A stretch of 64,000 nucleotides of DNA from Niastella caeni (GCF_004834005.1 NZ_STFF01000001.1:1425347-1489346), one strand, 5' to 3'; counted from the stretch's first letter, positions 1 to 10,020 are shown. Notes: generated by a model from the sequence alone, not told the origin. Numbers and translations are program-made.

Positions 1-603
1 GGCGTAGTAGGCTGGATAGATCTTCAGGCCGATAACATTGGTGAACGCCTGCAATACTTTTCACAGTACCCCATCATCAAAGGGTACCGCCATGTGGTGC
101 AGGGTGAGCCGCTCGATTTCCTGGCAAGAGAAAATTTCCGTCGCGGCGTTGCTGCTTTACAGGCATACAACTATACGTACGATATTCTCATCTTCCATAA
201 CCAGTTGCAACCGGCCATTGATTTTGTACGCGCATTCCCTGATCAACCGTTTGTTATTGATCATTGCGCAAAACCCGCCATCAGGCATAAAGACATCGAT
301 GAGTGGAAACGACTGATGAAAGAAATGGCCGCCTTCCCGAATGTAAGTTGCAAACTGTCGGGTTTGTTTACAGAAGCAAAATGGAAAGAATGGAGTGCGG
401 CTGATTTTTATCCGTACCTCGATGTGGTGTTTGAAGCTTTTGGCACCAACAGGTTATTATTCGGCACCGACTGGCCAGTGATGTTGCTCAGCGGCATTTA
501 TGTACAATGGAAAAGTTTATTGGATAAATACATGGAAAACTATTCGCCCGAAGAGCGGGAGAAAGTTTTTGGCCGTAATGCTATACAATTCTATAATTTA
601 TAA
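1..603 (+). CDS. Amidohydrolase family protein, probable L-fuconolactonase (5' truncated)
   Basis: The frame is open from the first base and the gene begins before the window, so about the first third (including the usual N-terminal HxH metal site) is missing. The visible 200 residues look like the C-terminal part of an amidohydrolase-2 TIM barrel: a VIDHCAKP strand with a candidate metal-ligand His and a late FGTDWPV segment with the conserved Asp. It stops 5 bp before an SDR gene and is followed by a fucose permease. From this context I infer hydrolysis of L-fucono-lactone to L-fuconate in the cytoplasm. The family call is firm; the substrate is inferred from neighbours. Confidence 0.85.
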   Translation, partial: GVVGWIDLQADNIGERLQYFSQYPIIKGYRHVVQGEPLDFLARENFRRGVAALQAYNYTYDILIFHNQLQPAIDFVRAFPDQPFVIDHCAKPAIRHKDIDEWKRLMKEMAAFPNVSCKLSGLFTEAKWKEWSAADFYPYLDVVFEAFGTNRLLFGTDWPVMLLSGIYVQWKSLLDKYMENYSPEEREKVFGRNAIQFYNL

Positions 604-608
604 CTAAC

Positions 609-1391
<783 letters not shown>

Positions 1392-1428
1392 TATAGAATC
1401 TAAAACAAAAACATAAACTCCCGATTGC

Positions 1429-2709
1429 ATGGCCCTACCAACATCTTCGACCGCCACCACCCTTAATCAGGATCAGAAAAAAAGTTATCTTTTCCCTTTT
1501 ATATTAGTGACCAGCTTATTTTTCTTTTGGGGATTTGTACATAACCTGGACCCGATCTTAATACCGCATTTGCGGAAAGCTTTTACCTTAAACTATTTAC
1601 AATCATCCCTGGTCGACTTCTCCGTTTTCATTGCATATTTCGTTATGGCATTGCCGGCCGGATTTGTAATGAGAAAGTATGGATATAAGTCAGGAATTCT
1701 TTTAGGGTTATTGCTGTTTGGTGTAGGTTCCCTCCTGTTTATACCGGCTGCCAATACCCGGGAATATGCTTTGTTTCTGGGCGCGCTTTTTGTAATTGCA
1801 AGCGGACTTACATTTCTAGAAACTGCAGCTAATCCGTATGCCGCATTGCTTGGACCAAAAGAATCATCTACGCAACGGTTAAATTTCGCCCAATCATTTA
1901 ATGGCCTGGCCGTTGTGGTAGCGCCTATGATCGGTGGAAGGTTCATTCTGTCAGGAACGAATTTAACCGAAGCGCAAAAAGCAGCCATGACACCCCAGGC
2001 GCTGGATGCCTATCTGGCGGCAGAAGCAGCCACAGTAAAAGGACCTTATTTAACGCTTGGAATAATAATACTGGTTGTTGCCCTGATCTTTGCTTTAACC
2101 AAACTTCCCGAAATAAAGGAAGAAGAAGGTAAGCCATCCAGTTTCGCACATGCAACCCGGCATAAGCATTTGATCTGGGCGGTAATAGCACAGTTTTTTT
2201 ATGTAGGCGCCCAGGTTTGTGTGTCCAGCTTCTTTATTAATGTAGCGGTGAAAGCGGCTAACATCAGTGAAATAGCGGCGGCTGATTATTTAGGATTAGG
2301 TTATGGACTGGCATTTATGGTGGGCCGTTTTGTTGGCACCTTCTTTATGAAATTTATTAGTCCTAACAAGTTATTAGCGATCTATGCTGGCATTAATATC
2401 GTATTATCAGCCATTGCTATTATAAGCAGTGGAATGATAACTGTATACGCGCTTATTGGTGTTGCCTTTTTTATGTCTATTATGTTCCCGACCATTTTCT
2501 CATTAGGCATACAGGGATTGGGATCAGATACCAAAATAGGTTCAAGCCTTATCATTATGTCAATTGTAGGTGGTGCGTTATTACCACTTTTAATGGGTCG
2601 CATTTCTGACATGACGGGCAATATTCAAAACGGGTACATCATTCCATTAGTCTGTTTTATAGTGGTGCTGTATTTCGGTTGGAAAGGATATAAAGTTAAA
2701 TCGACCTAA
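1429..2709 (+). CDS. fucP: L-fucose:H+ symporter-like MFS permease
   Basis: A 426-residue major facilitator protein with about 12 hydrophobic segments. The N-terminal stretch has the FFFWGFVHNLDPILIPHL signature of the FucP subfamily (FWG...LNDIL/PHL-like), and the first cytoplasmic loop has MRKYGYKSGI. Segment LETAANPYAALLG matches the conserved ETAANPY helix of sugar:proton symporters of this group. It sits inside a cluster of fucose-oxidising enzymes, which supports L-fucose as substrate; glucose/galactose transporters of the same subfamily are the main alternative. It acts in the inner membrane. Confidence 0.88.
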   Translation: MALPTSSTATTLNQDQKKSYLFPFILVTSLFFFWGFVHNLDPILIPHLRKAFTLNYLQSSLVDFSVFIAYFVMALPAGFVMRKYGYKSGILLGLLLFGVGSLLFIPAANTREYALFLGALFVIASGLTFLETAANPYAALLGPKESSTQRLNFAQSFNGLAVVVAPMIGGRFILSGTNLTEAQKAAMTPQALDAYLAAEAATVKGPYLTLGIIILVVALIFALTKLPEIKEEEGKPSSFAHATRHKHLIWAVIAQFFYVGAQVCVSSFFINVAVKAANISEIAAADYLGLGYGLAFMVGRFVGTFFMKFISPNKLLAIYAGINIVLSAIAIISSGMITVYALIGVAFFMSIMFPTIFSLGIQGLGSDTKIGSSLIIMSIVGGALLPLLMGRISDMTGNIQNGYIIPLVCFIVVLYFGWKGYKVKST

Positions 2710-2741
2710 TGCTATTTATCAATCTTAAATACCAATAAACA

Positions 2742-2772
2742 TAACGGCCATTCCCAAAAGGTTTGGCCGTTA
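2742..2772. other. Inverted repeat between fucP and the second SDR gene
   Basis: A perfect 9-bp stem TAACGGCCA / TGGCCGTTA separated by 13 bases in the 80-bp gap between fucP and the downstream SDR gene. No T-run follows, so it could be an operator, an mRNA-stability hairpin, or an attenuator rather than a simple terminator. Confidence 0.45.
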
Positions 2773-2789
2773 AGATATAACTTGCAATC

Positions 2790-3560
2790 ATGTTCAGACT
2801 CGACAATAAAACAGCCATCATTACCGGTGGCGGAAGCGGTATAGGAAAAGCCATTGCCACCGTATTTGCGCAACAAGGTGCTACCGTACATATTTTAGAT
2901 ATGGATGAACAGGGCGCCACCAACGTAGTAAAAGAAATTGCAGCAGCAGGTGGTAAAGCGCAATTCTACAAGTGCGATGTATCAAAACAAGCCGACGTAC
3001 AACAATTAGTTGATGGCATCGCCGCCGGCGGTTCCATCGATATTCTCATCAATAACGCCGGCATTGCGCACATTGGCACTGCCGACACTACCGCCGAAGC
3101 CGACTTCGACCGGTTGGTTAGTGTGAATGTAAAAGGCGTATATAACTGTTTACATACCGTTCTACCGCACATGAAACAGAACGGCGGTTCTATCGTAAAC
3201 ATGGCTTCCATTGCCTCACTGGTTGGCATACCCGATCGCTTTGCTTACTCCATGACCAAAGGCGCCGTAGTGGGCATGACGTTGTCTGTTGCCAAGGATT
3301 ACCTTAAATACAACATCCGCTGCAATTGCATTTCACCGGCCCGCGTGCATACGCCTTTTGTAGATGGCTTCCTGTCGAAAAACTATCCGGGTAAAGAAGA
3401 AGAAATGTTTGAAAAGCTCTCCAAAACGCAGCCTATCGGCCGCATGGGCAAGCCGGAAGAAATTGGTTACCTGGCATTATACCTTTGCTCAAATGAAGCA
3501 TCCTTCATCACCGGTTGCGATTATCCTATTGATGGAGGGTTTACCAAACTTAACAACTAA
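2790..3560 (+). CDS. SDR family oxidoreductase, probable 2-keto-3-deoxy-L-fuconate dehydrogenase
   Basis: A 256-residue classical SDR with TGGGSGIG at the N-terminus, NNAGIAH, a catalytic NMAS Ser, the YSMTK Tyr/Lys pair, and a C-terminal GCDYPIDGGF. It clearly differs from the upstream SDR (609-1391), so it is not a simple duplicate. In the known pathway the keto-deoxy-fuconate made by fuconate dehydratase is oxidised at C4 by an SDR before cleavage. The dehydratase and cleavage enzyme are not in the window and may lie upstream. Function is inferred from fucose-cluster context; family assignment is direct. A strong terminator follows. Confidence 0.85.
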   Translation: MFRLDNKTAIITGGGSGIGKAIATVFAQQGATVHILDMDEQGATNVVKEIAAAGGKAQFYKCDVSKQADVQQLVDGIAAGGSIDILINNAGIAHIGTADTTAEADFDRLVSVNVKGVYNCLHTVLPHMKQNGGSIVNMASIASLVGIPDRFAYSMTKGAVVGMTLSVAKDYLKYNIRCNCISPARVHTPFVDGFLSKNYPGKEEEMFEKLSKTQPIGRMGKPEEIGYLALYLCSNEASFITGCDYPIDGGFTKLNN

Positions 3561-3583
3561 ACATTAGTAAATTAATATTTTAT

Positions 3584-3611
3584 AATGCGTTCCGATGTAT
3601 CGGAGCGCATT
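3584..3611 (+). terminator. Rho-independent terminator of the fucose cluster
   Basis: A 12-bp stem (AATGCGTTCCGA / TCGGAGCGCATT, one G-T pair) with a 4-base loop, running into TTTTTATAAT. It closes the fucose gene block 23 bp after the SDR stop. Confidence 0.85.
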
Positions 3612-3637
3612 TTTTATAATATGGCCCAAGCGGTTCC

Positions 3638-3934
3638 TTACCTGTTCTTTACCTATTGGTTACCTCAATGCTTTGCAAGCATCTGATCTTCAACAACTGC
3701 GACGAGTCATCCTTACCCATTGCTTACCTATTGCTTACCTAAAGCTTACCCCCTTGCTTACCTCTCGGTTACCTTTTGCTTACCTGATGTTTATATTTTC
3801 CCTATATCTGCCTTACTTCTTATTTACCCTTTTCTTACCTAACCGGTAAACAAAAGGTAAGTCAGGTATAGAGGAGGTATAAGGGAAAGGTAACAGGGGT
3901 GGTATACAGGGGTAAAGAAAAGGTAAAGGTAACC
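3638..3934. repeat. Large inverted array of 11-bp TTACCT units (copy 1)
   Basis: TTACC units start at 3638, 3649, 3660, then 3713, 3724, 3735, 3746, 3758, 3769 and 3780, spaced almost exactly 11 bp, with spacers resembling NNNGC. After a bridge the array flips at about 3829-3868 into GGTAA units at 3845, 3856, 3865, 3876, 3889, 3901, 3911, 3922 and 3928. The two arms are roughly complementary, giving a very long imperfect hairpin. A second copy with nearly the same 40-bp centre lies at 28831-28872. The region 3561-4144 holds no credible gene; the open frame inside it is a by-product of the repeat. Confidence 0.85.
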
Positions 3935-4144
3935 AAACCACAACCTAACGGAAAGCCTCGCCGTCAAATGGCCCTTTTATTAAATGCGCCGTCTTTTGGT
4001 TACAAAAACGCTTTTATCATGCACTTATACTTATAGTCTTAAACTGCTTTCGTAACCAAAACACAGCTAAATTATTTTGGCTAACAGCATTTTCATACTC
4101 CGAATTGTCTTATTTTGTGGTAACTCAAAGCGATTGTATCACGG

Positions 4145-4702
4145 ATGAAGCGAGCTGCTGCCATATTGCTGCTTTCCATCTTCCTGTTTAACTGGTTTGG
4201 ATACCGGCTGCTGTCAGATTATCTGCAAGACCGGGCCGATATTCAATTGGAATCACAACTCGATCAGGATCAATACAATGAAGCCAGCCTTATAGAAATT
4301 CGCGTTCCGCTCAACATGCCATATCAAAACATTTCCTCTGATTTTGAACGATACGATGGCGAAATCACCTTCAATGGCATTCACTATAAATATGTAAAGC
4401 GTAAAGTAGCCAACGGCGAACTCGTGCTGTTATGTTTGCCTAACGAAAACAGGATGCGGTTACAGAATGCCCGCGATGAATTCTTCAAACTGGTTAACGA
4501 TCTGCAAAATTCTTCCGACAATAAAAGCTCTGCACCGGGGCATTCCATCAAGAACCCGGTAACCGAATACTGGCAACATCAACAAAATAACTGGCAATTG
4601 GAAGCATTGGTTGTTCTGCATCACCATTATGTTTCCTATGCCACCGTTATACCTGCTTCTCCATCCACTACAACGCCTGCCCCACCTCCCAAATGTTGCT
4701 AA
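4145..4702 (+). CDS. Hypothetical membrane-anchored or secreted protein
   Basis: A 185-residue protein I do not recognise. It starts MKRAAAILLLSIFLFNWFG, a positive N-terminus plus hydrophobic stretch that could be a signal peptide or single anchor, followed by a polar domain and a C-terminal tail rich in Ser, Thr and Pro (SPSTTTPAPPPK) ending in two Cys. It lies 75 bp upstream of the first haloperoxidase-like lipoprotein and may be the first gene of that envelope cluster. An imperfect -7-like TTATTTTG lies about 30 bp upstream. No function is assigned. Confidence 0.75.
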   Translation: MKRAAAILLLSIFLFNWFGYRLLSDYLQDRADIQLESQLDQDQYNEASLIEIRVPLNMPYQNISSDFERYDGEITFNGIHYKYVKRKVANGELVLLCLPNENRMRLQNARDEFFKLVNDLQNSSDNKSSAPGHSIKNPVTEYWQHQQNNWQLEALVVLHHHYVSYATVIPASPSTTTPAPPPKCC

Positions 4703-4777
4703 TAGCAATTGATTTTATGGGAAAACTATAGCCTGTCGTTCATGCATTTTTTGATTCATTAATAATCGAGCTATATC

Positions 4778-6115
4778 ATGCGTGCATTATTGTTTGCTAT
4801 CATTATGGTAGGAGCAGCCTCCTGCACACAACGTGCTGCAGACTACCAGCAGGTACTTCATGATCCTGTATTGTATAGTAAGGTAACCGGCCAGTTAACA
4901 GATGTTATTACCTACGATATTTTCTCGCCGCCCGTAGCCAGCCGGATCTATGCCTATTCACACCTGGCCGCTTACGAAGCCGCTGTGCGGGGCGATAGCA
5001 GCTACACTTCGTTGAAAGGCCAGTTAAAAGGTTTTTCAGAAGTACCCACACCAGAAGCCGGCAAAGCGATCGACTATCCATACGCGGCCCTTATGGCTTT
5101 TATGGAAGTAGGCAAAACACTGACATTTTCAAAAGATCTGACCGATAAAATTGTTGACTCGTTGAAAATGCTGGCACAAGACCATGGAATGCCGGCCGGT
5201 ATGAAGCAAAACTCCGAAGCATATGGCGCTGCCGTTGGGAAAGCCGTACTTGCCTGGAGCAAAAAAGACAATTATGCACAAACCCGTTCTGCTGCCAAAT
5301 ACACCGTGCCGAGTGATGAAGGAAAATGGGTGCCTACCCCGCCCGGATATTTCCAGGCAGTAGAACCGCACTGGAAAACCATTCGCACCATTGCATTGGA
5401 TAGCTGCAACCAGTTTGCACCCCCGCCCCCTTGTGTTTTTGGCAAAGACGCCACCTGTTCATTTTATAAAATGGCCAAAGAAGTACAGGACACCGTTGTT
5501 AATTTAACGGAAGAACAAAAAGCCATTGCCAGTTTCTGGGATTGCAATGGGTTTAAATTAAACGTGGTAGGGCATACGATGTATGCCACCAAGGCCATGA
5601 CCCCCGGCGGCCACTGGATGGGCATCACCGGTATCATTTCACAAAACGAAAAAGCCGACTTCAATAAAACAGTTTACTCCTTCGCAACGGTTTCCTTTGC
5701 GGTAATGGATGCATTTATTGCCTGCTGGGATGCCAAATACACTTTTAACCTTATCCGTCCGGAAACAATGATCAATAAATACATTGATCCCAACTGGAAA
5801 CCATTCCTGCAAACCCCACCTTTTCCGGAATATACAAGCGGTCACTCCATTATTTCAACAGCCGCAGCCACCGTGTTAGAACATATTTACGGCGCACAAA
5901 CACCTTTCAGGGACAGTACTGAACGTGCCTGGGGATTGCCCGACAGAAGCTTTCAAACGCCCAGGCAAGCTGCAGACGAAGCAGGTATGAGCCGCTTTTA
6001 TGGAGGCATTCACTATCGTCCTTCTATATTCGTAGCCCGGGAGCAAGGCATTAACGTCGGAAATTATGTTATAACCAAGCTTAAGATGCGAAAAGAACTG
6101 CTCGCAAGTAAATAA
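4778..6115 (+). CDS. Vanadium haloperoxidase / PAP2-superfamily lipoprotein (A)
   Basis: A 445-residue exported protein with a lipobox AASC (Cys16). The C-terminal half carries the haloperoxidase/acid-phosphatase site: K320 and R327 in the K-x6-RP motif, SGHS at 354-357, and SRFYGGIH with R406 and H412. The Asp that usually follows the catalytic His in this family is replaced (HYRPS), so activity may be altered. Family members either oxidise halides with bound vanadate or hydrolyse phosphate esters, and sequence alone does not decide which. Together with the barrel genes at 6148 and 7303 and a second paralogue at 8265 it forms an envelope cluster. Confidence 0.85.
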   Translation: MRALLFAIIMVGAASCTQRAADYQQVLHDPVLYSKVTGQLTDVITYDIFSPPVASRIYAYSHLAAYEAAVRGDSSYTSLKGQLKGFSEVPTPEAGKAIDYPYAALMAFMEVGKTLTFSKDLTDKIVDSLKMLAQDHGMPAGMKQNSEAYGAAVGKAVLAWSKKDNYAQTRSAAKYTVPSDEGKWVPTPPGYFQAVEPHWKTIRTIALDSCNQFAPPPPCVFGKDATCSFYKMAKEVQDTVVNLTEEQKAIASFWDCNGFKLNVVGHTMYATKAMTPGGHWMGITGIISQNEKADFNKTVYSFATVSFAVMDAFIACWDAKYTFNLIRPETMINKYIDPNWKPFLQTPPFPEYTSGHSIISTAAATVLEHIYGAQTPFRDSTERAWGLPDRSFQTPRQAADEAGMSRFYGGIHYRPSIFVAREQGINVGNYVITKLKMRKELLASK

Positions 6116-6147
6116 TAAAACATCCACATTACACCAAAACAACTATT

Positions 6148-7236
6148 ATGAAGAAGTTTCTCGTTGCATCGGTTTTGTACTTGTTATTATCACATCAGGC
6201 AAAGACACAAGGCTGTGTAGCTATTCGCAGCACCGGCGGTTTTTGCACCCGCGATCAGGCTATGAATCATGACGCCAACAAATGGATGCTGTCGATCAGC
6301 AACCGGTACTTCAAATCTTTCCGCCATTTTGTAGGTACAGAAGAACAAAAAGAAAGGCTGGAACGTGGAACCGAAGTAATTAACTACTCATATACACTGG
6401 ACCTTGCGCTTACCCGCAATTTGGGTAAGGGCTGGTCTATGACCCTGGACGTTCCCATTGTTAACAATGCACGTTCATCAATGTACGAGCACGGTGGCAA
6501 TAACGCTAAAAACGCCAGGCATTATACCCGTTCATTTGGCGTAGGCGATATCCGGATAGCTGCGTACCGTTGGCTGTTTGAGCCATCTAAAATGAAAAAC
6601 TGGAACATCCAGTTTGGCCTGGGTCTTAAATTGCCAACCGGTGACTATCGCTACCAGGATTTCTTTATTAAAAACGACTCTACCAGATTATTAGGATATG
6701 TGGATCAGTCTATACAATTAGGTGATGGCGGAACCGGATTCACTACCGAAATAAATGCTTATTATAACATTAACTCTATGATTGGCTTTTATGGTAACTT
6801 TTATTACCTGTTCAACCCCCGCGAACAAAATGGCGTATCTACTGCCCGCGGCGGAACGCCATCTTCCGATGCGGTTAAATATGGCACTACCGTAATGAGT
6901 GTGCCCGACCAGATGATGATCCGTGCCGGCGCCAGTTTAACCATTAATAAATTCACTTTCTCTGCCGGTATTCGCGATGAAGCACAGCCGTCAAAAGATG
7001 TGATCGGTGGCAGTATGGGCTTTCGCCGGCCTGGTTATATAATCTCTATTGAACCAGGGGTAAATTATCAATTTAAAAATGCTACCCTGTATGCATACGG
7101 CCCATTTGCTGTTAAACGGAACCGCGTGCAAAGTAATGCCGATAAATTAAAAACAGCCGCTACCGGCGTATATGCCAAAGGCGATGCGGCCTTCGCCGAT
7201 TACCTGATAAATGTTGGTTGCGCATTTAAATTTTAA
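6148..7236 (+). CDS. Outer-membrane beta-barrel protein of the haloperoxidase cluster (A)
   Basis: A 362-residue protein with an N-terminal signal peptide (MKKFLVASVLYLLLSHQAKTQ) and a mature part made of alternating aromatic/hydrophobic strands separated by Gly/Asn-rich turns. It ends in KF, the aromatic C-terminus expected of an outer-membrane barrel. A Cys pair (GCVAIRSTGGFC) lies at the start of the mature protein. It begins 32 bp after lipoprotein A and is likely in the same operon. The exact family is not recognised; it may be a porin or a partner of the neighbouring lipoproteins. Confidence 0.8.
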   Translation: MKKFLVASVLYLLLSHQAKTQGCVAIRSTGGFCTRDQAMNHDANKWMLSISNRYFKSFRHFVGTEEQKERLERGTEVINYSYTLDLALTRNLGKGWSMTLDVPIVNNARSSMYEHGGNNAKNARHYTRSFGVGDIRIAAYRWLFEPSKMKNWNIQFGLGLKLPTGDYRYQDFFIKNDSTRLLGYVDQSIQLGDGGTGFTTEINAYYNINSMIGFYGNFYYLFNPREQNGVSTARGGTPSSDAVKYGTTVMSVPDQMMIRAGASLTINKFTFSAGIRDEAQPSKDVIGGSMGFRRPGYIISIEPGVNYQFKNATLYAYGPFAVKRNRVQSNADKLKTAATGVYAKGDAAFADYLINVGCAFKF

Positions 7237-7242
7237 CCAGAC

Positions 7243-7281
7243 CCGAAAGCCGGTCAGCTACTTTCATGCTTCGGCTTTCGG
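7243..7281 (+). terminator. Hairpin between the two barrel genes
   Basis: A perfect 10-bp stem CCGAAAGCCG / CGGCTTTCGG with a 19-base loop, followed by only a short CTCTTTC. It may attenuate transcription between the two halves of the cluster. Confidence 0.5.
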
Positions 7282-7302
7282 CTCTTTCAAAACTTACTGT
7301 TT

Positions 7303-8268
7303 ATGACACAATGTTGGAAGGCCTGTTTGCAGTACAGCATACTCCTTCTCCTGCTGACAGCAGGAATGTTTACCGCTACAGCCCAAACCGAGTTTGATGC
7401 TATCATGATGAAAAAAAACAATTTCTGTGCGGGCGGCATGTATGGCTATAGCAGTTGGAAAAATTACTGGGAAGGCACCCTGAAAAGGGAGAACCTGAAC
7501 CTGGGCACCGTTTCCACGCAAATGGTGGCCTTTATGGGAAACTATGGATTGAGTGATAAATTGAATATACTGTTTGGCGTGCCGTACGTAACCACCAAAG
7601 CCTCAGCGGGTACCCTGCACGGTCAGAATGGTATCCAGGATGGCTCACTATGGTTAAAGTGGATGCCTTACGAAAAAACAATCGGCAAAGGCGACCTTTC
7701 TTTGTACGCCATTGCGGGCGTATCGGCTCCATTGTCAAATTATGTGGCCGACTTTCTGCCTGTATCTATTGGCTTACGCAGTAAAACCCTTTCGTTGCGG
7801 GCCATGGGCGATTACCAGGTGGGAAAATTCTATGTTACCGCATCAGGCACTTATATGTTCAGGAGTAATATCAAAATAGACCGTGATGCGTACTACACCA
7901 CTGAAATGCATTACACCAATGAAGTAGAAATGCCCGATGTGTTAACGTTCAATGTGCGAACCGGCTATCGCTATAAAAATTTGATAGCAGATGCTTTTGT
8001 CGATAACCAAACTACCCTGGGCGGCTTCGATATCACCCGCAACAACATGCCTTTTCCCAGCAACGAAATGAATGCTACGCGGTTGGGGATCTATGTGAAA
8101 TACGAATTAAATGCTATTCGCGGTCTCTCCCTGATCGGCACCGGAAATTATGTTGTTGCCGGGCGGAACATGGGCCAGGCCACCACTATAAGCGGCGGTC
8201 TGTTTTACATACTCGACTTCAATAAAAAGAAATCAACTTCTGCAACGCCCAAAAAACAAACGCCATGA
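7303..8268 (+). CDS. Outer-membrane beta-barrel protein of the haloperoxidase cluster (B)
   Basis: A 321-residue protein with an N-terminal hydrophobic signal ending near TATAQ and repeated amphipathic strands (for example MVAFMGNYGLSDKLNILFGV), as in the MetA/phenol-degradation type of 'transporter' barrels. The C-terminus is unusual, with a Lys/Thr/Pro tail after the last strand instead of a terminal Phe. Its stop overlaps the start of the next gene by ATGA, so translation of the two is coupled. This links it tightly to lipoprotein B. Confidence 0.78.
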   Translation: MTQCWKACLQYSILLLLLTAGMFTATAQTEFDAIMMKKNNFCAGGMYGYSSWKNYWEGTLKRENLNLGTVSTQMVAFMGNYGLSDKLNILFGVPYVTTKASAGTLHGQNGIQDGSLWLKWMPYEKTIGKGDLSLYAIAGVSAPLSNYVADFLPVSIGLRSKTLSLRAMGDYQVGKFYVTASGTYMFRSNIKIDRDAYYTTEMHYTNEVEMPDVLTFNVRTGYRYKNLIADAFVDNQTTLGGFDITRNNMPFPSNEMNATRLGIYVKYELNAIRGLSLIGTGNYVVAGRNMGQATTISGGLFYILDFNKKKSTSATPKKQTP

Positions 8269-9821
8269 AAAAGTTATTATACATTATTATACCGCTGCTG
8301 GTAATTTGTGCGGCCATCATCCCCTTCGCCTGTTCAAAAAAAATAACGGGCCGCACCGATAACCTGCCGGCACTAACGCCCGCCAAAACAGATCTTGACG
8401 CGGGTGCCTGGAAACCCATTTTATTAACATCGGCCAATGAATTTTCAGTGGCAACGCCCATAGCTACCACCACGCCTGAATATATTGCGCAGATGAATGA
8501 GATCAAAAGCTGGCAGGCATCATTAACCGATGAGGAAAAAGATAACGTAAAATACTGGAGCGCCGGAGCCGTATTGCGCTGGAATGAAATACTACGCGAA
8601 CTGGTGGCCAAACACAACCTGCCGCCTTATCAGAACGCGGATGGCACCTACCCATTTCCAAGCGCCAATAACCCGTTGGCCTATCCGCAATTCCCGTTTG
8701 CCAATCCGCCATACGCCGCCCGTGCCTATGCATATGTAAGCGCCGCCCAGTACGATGCCCTGGTGGCCGCTTTCTATTATAAAAAATTATACAACCGGCC
8801 TGCGCCTTATAAAGTAGACGCGACTATCAATACGCTGGTACCACAATCTGACCTGCCTTCTTATCCTTCAGAAGATGCAGTGGTAGTAGGTGCAGCCGTG
8901 GAAATGCTGAAGCTGTTGTTTCCCGGCGACCAGGATTATATACAGCTAAAAGCGGAAGCACATAAACGAGCCCGTATTATTGCCGGCGCCAATGTACGCA
9001 GCGATATAGAAGCCGGTGAAGCGTTGGGCAAAGCAGTAGCGCAGAAATTTGTGACCCGCGCCCGTGGCGATCGCGCAGGTGCAGCAGCCGGTACGCAAAC
9101 AGATTGGACAAAACTGGAAACCGATTGTATTGCCCGCGGCGAAATACCCTGGTATAGTCTTGAAACTCCCAAACGCCCGCCCATGCTGCCTATGTTTGGA
9201 AAAGTAAAAGCTTTTCTATTCGATTCATTAACGGCTATTTCACTGCGCCCCGGGCCACCACCACTCACCGCCAGCACTAAAATGAAAGATGAGACCGAAG
9301 AAATATATAGTTACATAAAAGACGATACGCGTGAACATTACCGCATTGTACACTATTGGGCCGATGGCGTAGGTACGTCTACCCCGCCCGGTCACTGGGA
9401 CGCCATTGCCGCGGAAGACTTCATTAAAAAGAATTACAGTGAAGTGCGCTGGGCCCGCAACATGGCTTTATTGAATATGTCGCTGATGGACGCTGCCATT
9501 GTATGCTGGGATACCAAGTATTATTATTTTAACCCACGACCTTCGCAAATGAACCCGAAAATAAAAACCCTCACCGGCGTTCCTAATTTCCCGTCTTACA
9601 TTTCAGGTCACTCCACATTCAGTGGTGCGGCTGCCACCATTCTATCTTATTTAGTACCCGACCGGACAACTGCATACGATGAAATGGCAAAAGAAGCATC
9701 CTTATCGAGAATGCTGGCGGGGATACATTATCGCGCCGATTGTGAAGTAGGCTTAGAGACCGGTAAAAAAATAGGCAACTATGCCGTAACACGGGCAAAA
9801 ACAGATGGCGCCGGAGACTAA
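8265..9821 (+). CDS. Vanadium haloperoxidase / PAP2-superfamily lipoprotein (B)
   Basis: A 518-residue exported protein with a signal peptide and lipobox PFAC (Cys23). The full active-site set is present: K418 and R425 (K-x6-RP), SGHS at 447-450, R482, H488 and D492 (SRMLAGIHYRAD). Unlike paralogue A it keeps the Asp after the His. The long N-terminal helical region with many Tyr and Pro is typical of the bacterial haloperoxidase-like branch. Overlapping ATGA with the upstream barrel gene indicates co-translation. Enzymatic role (halide oxidation or phosphatase) is not determinable from the sequence. Confidence 0.87.
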   Translation: MKKLLYIIIPLLVICAAIIPFACSKKITGRTDNLPALTPAKTDLDAGAWKPILLTSANEFSVATPIATTTPEYIAQMNEIKSWQASLTDEEKDNVKYWSAGAVLRWNEILRELVAKHNLPPYQNADGTYPFPSANNPLAYPQFPFANPPYAARAYAYVSAAQYDALVAAFYYKKLYNRPAPYKVDATINTLVPQSDLPSYPSEDAVVVGAAVEMLKLLFPGDQDYIQLKAEAHKRARIIAGANVRSDIEAGEALGKAVAQKFVTRARGDRAGAAAGTQTDWTKLETDCIARGEIPWYSLETPKRPPMLPMFGKVKAFLFDSLTAISLRPGPPPLTASTKMKDETEEIYSYIKDDTREHYRIVHYWADGVGTSTPPGHWDAIAAEDFIKKNYSEVRWARNMALLNMSLMDAAIVCWDTKYYYFNPRPSQMNPKIKTLTGVPNFPSYISGHSTFSGAAATILSYLVPDRTTAYDEMAKEASLSRMLAGIHYRADCEVGLETGKKIGNYAVTRAKTDGAGD

Positions 9822-9870
9822 AAACGACCAATCTTTTTCTTGAGAGCATAAATAGTAAGTCAAACGTCAC

Positions 9871-9892
9871 CGTCCCGATTTCTATCGGGACG
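9871..9892 (+). terminator. Rho-independent terminator after the haloperoxidase cluster
   Basis: A perfect 9-bp stem CGTCCCGAT / ATCGGGACG with a TTCT loop, followed by TTTTTTAT. It ends the 4.1-9.8 kb cluster. Confidence 0.9.
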
Positions 9893-10020
9893 TTTTTTAT
9901 TTACTACATTTGATTCCGGATTAACCCGTAGTAAATAAAAAGTTAAAAGGATGAATCGTCCATCCCACTGCATCGGGAATGGCAAGATCCATCTGGCCAA
10001 AAGCAAAATAATATTGTCAG

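Noticed and set aside
3595..3849. Open frame of 84 residues within the TTACCT array
   Set aside because: It is a by-product of the repeat (Leu/Pro/Tyr periodicity) with no promoter or conservation visible.
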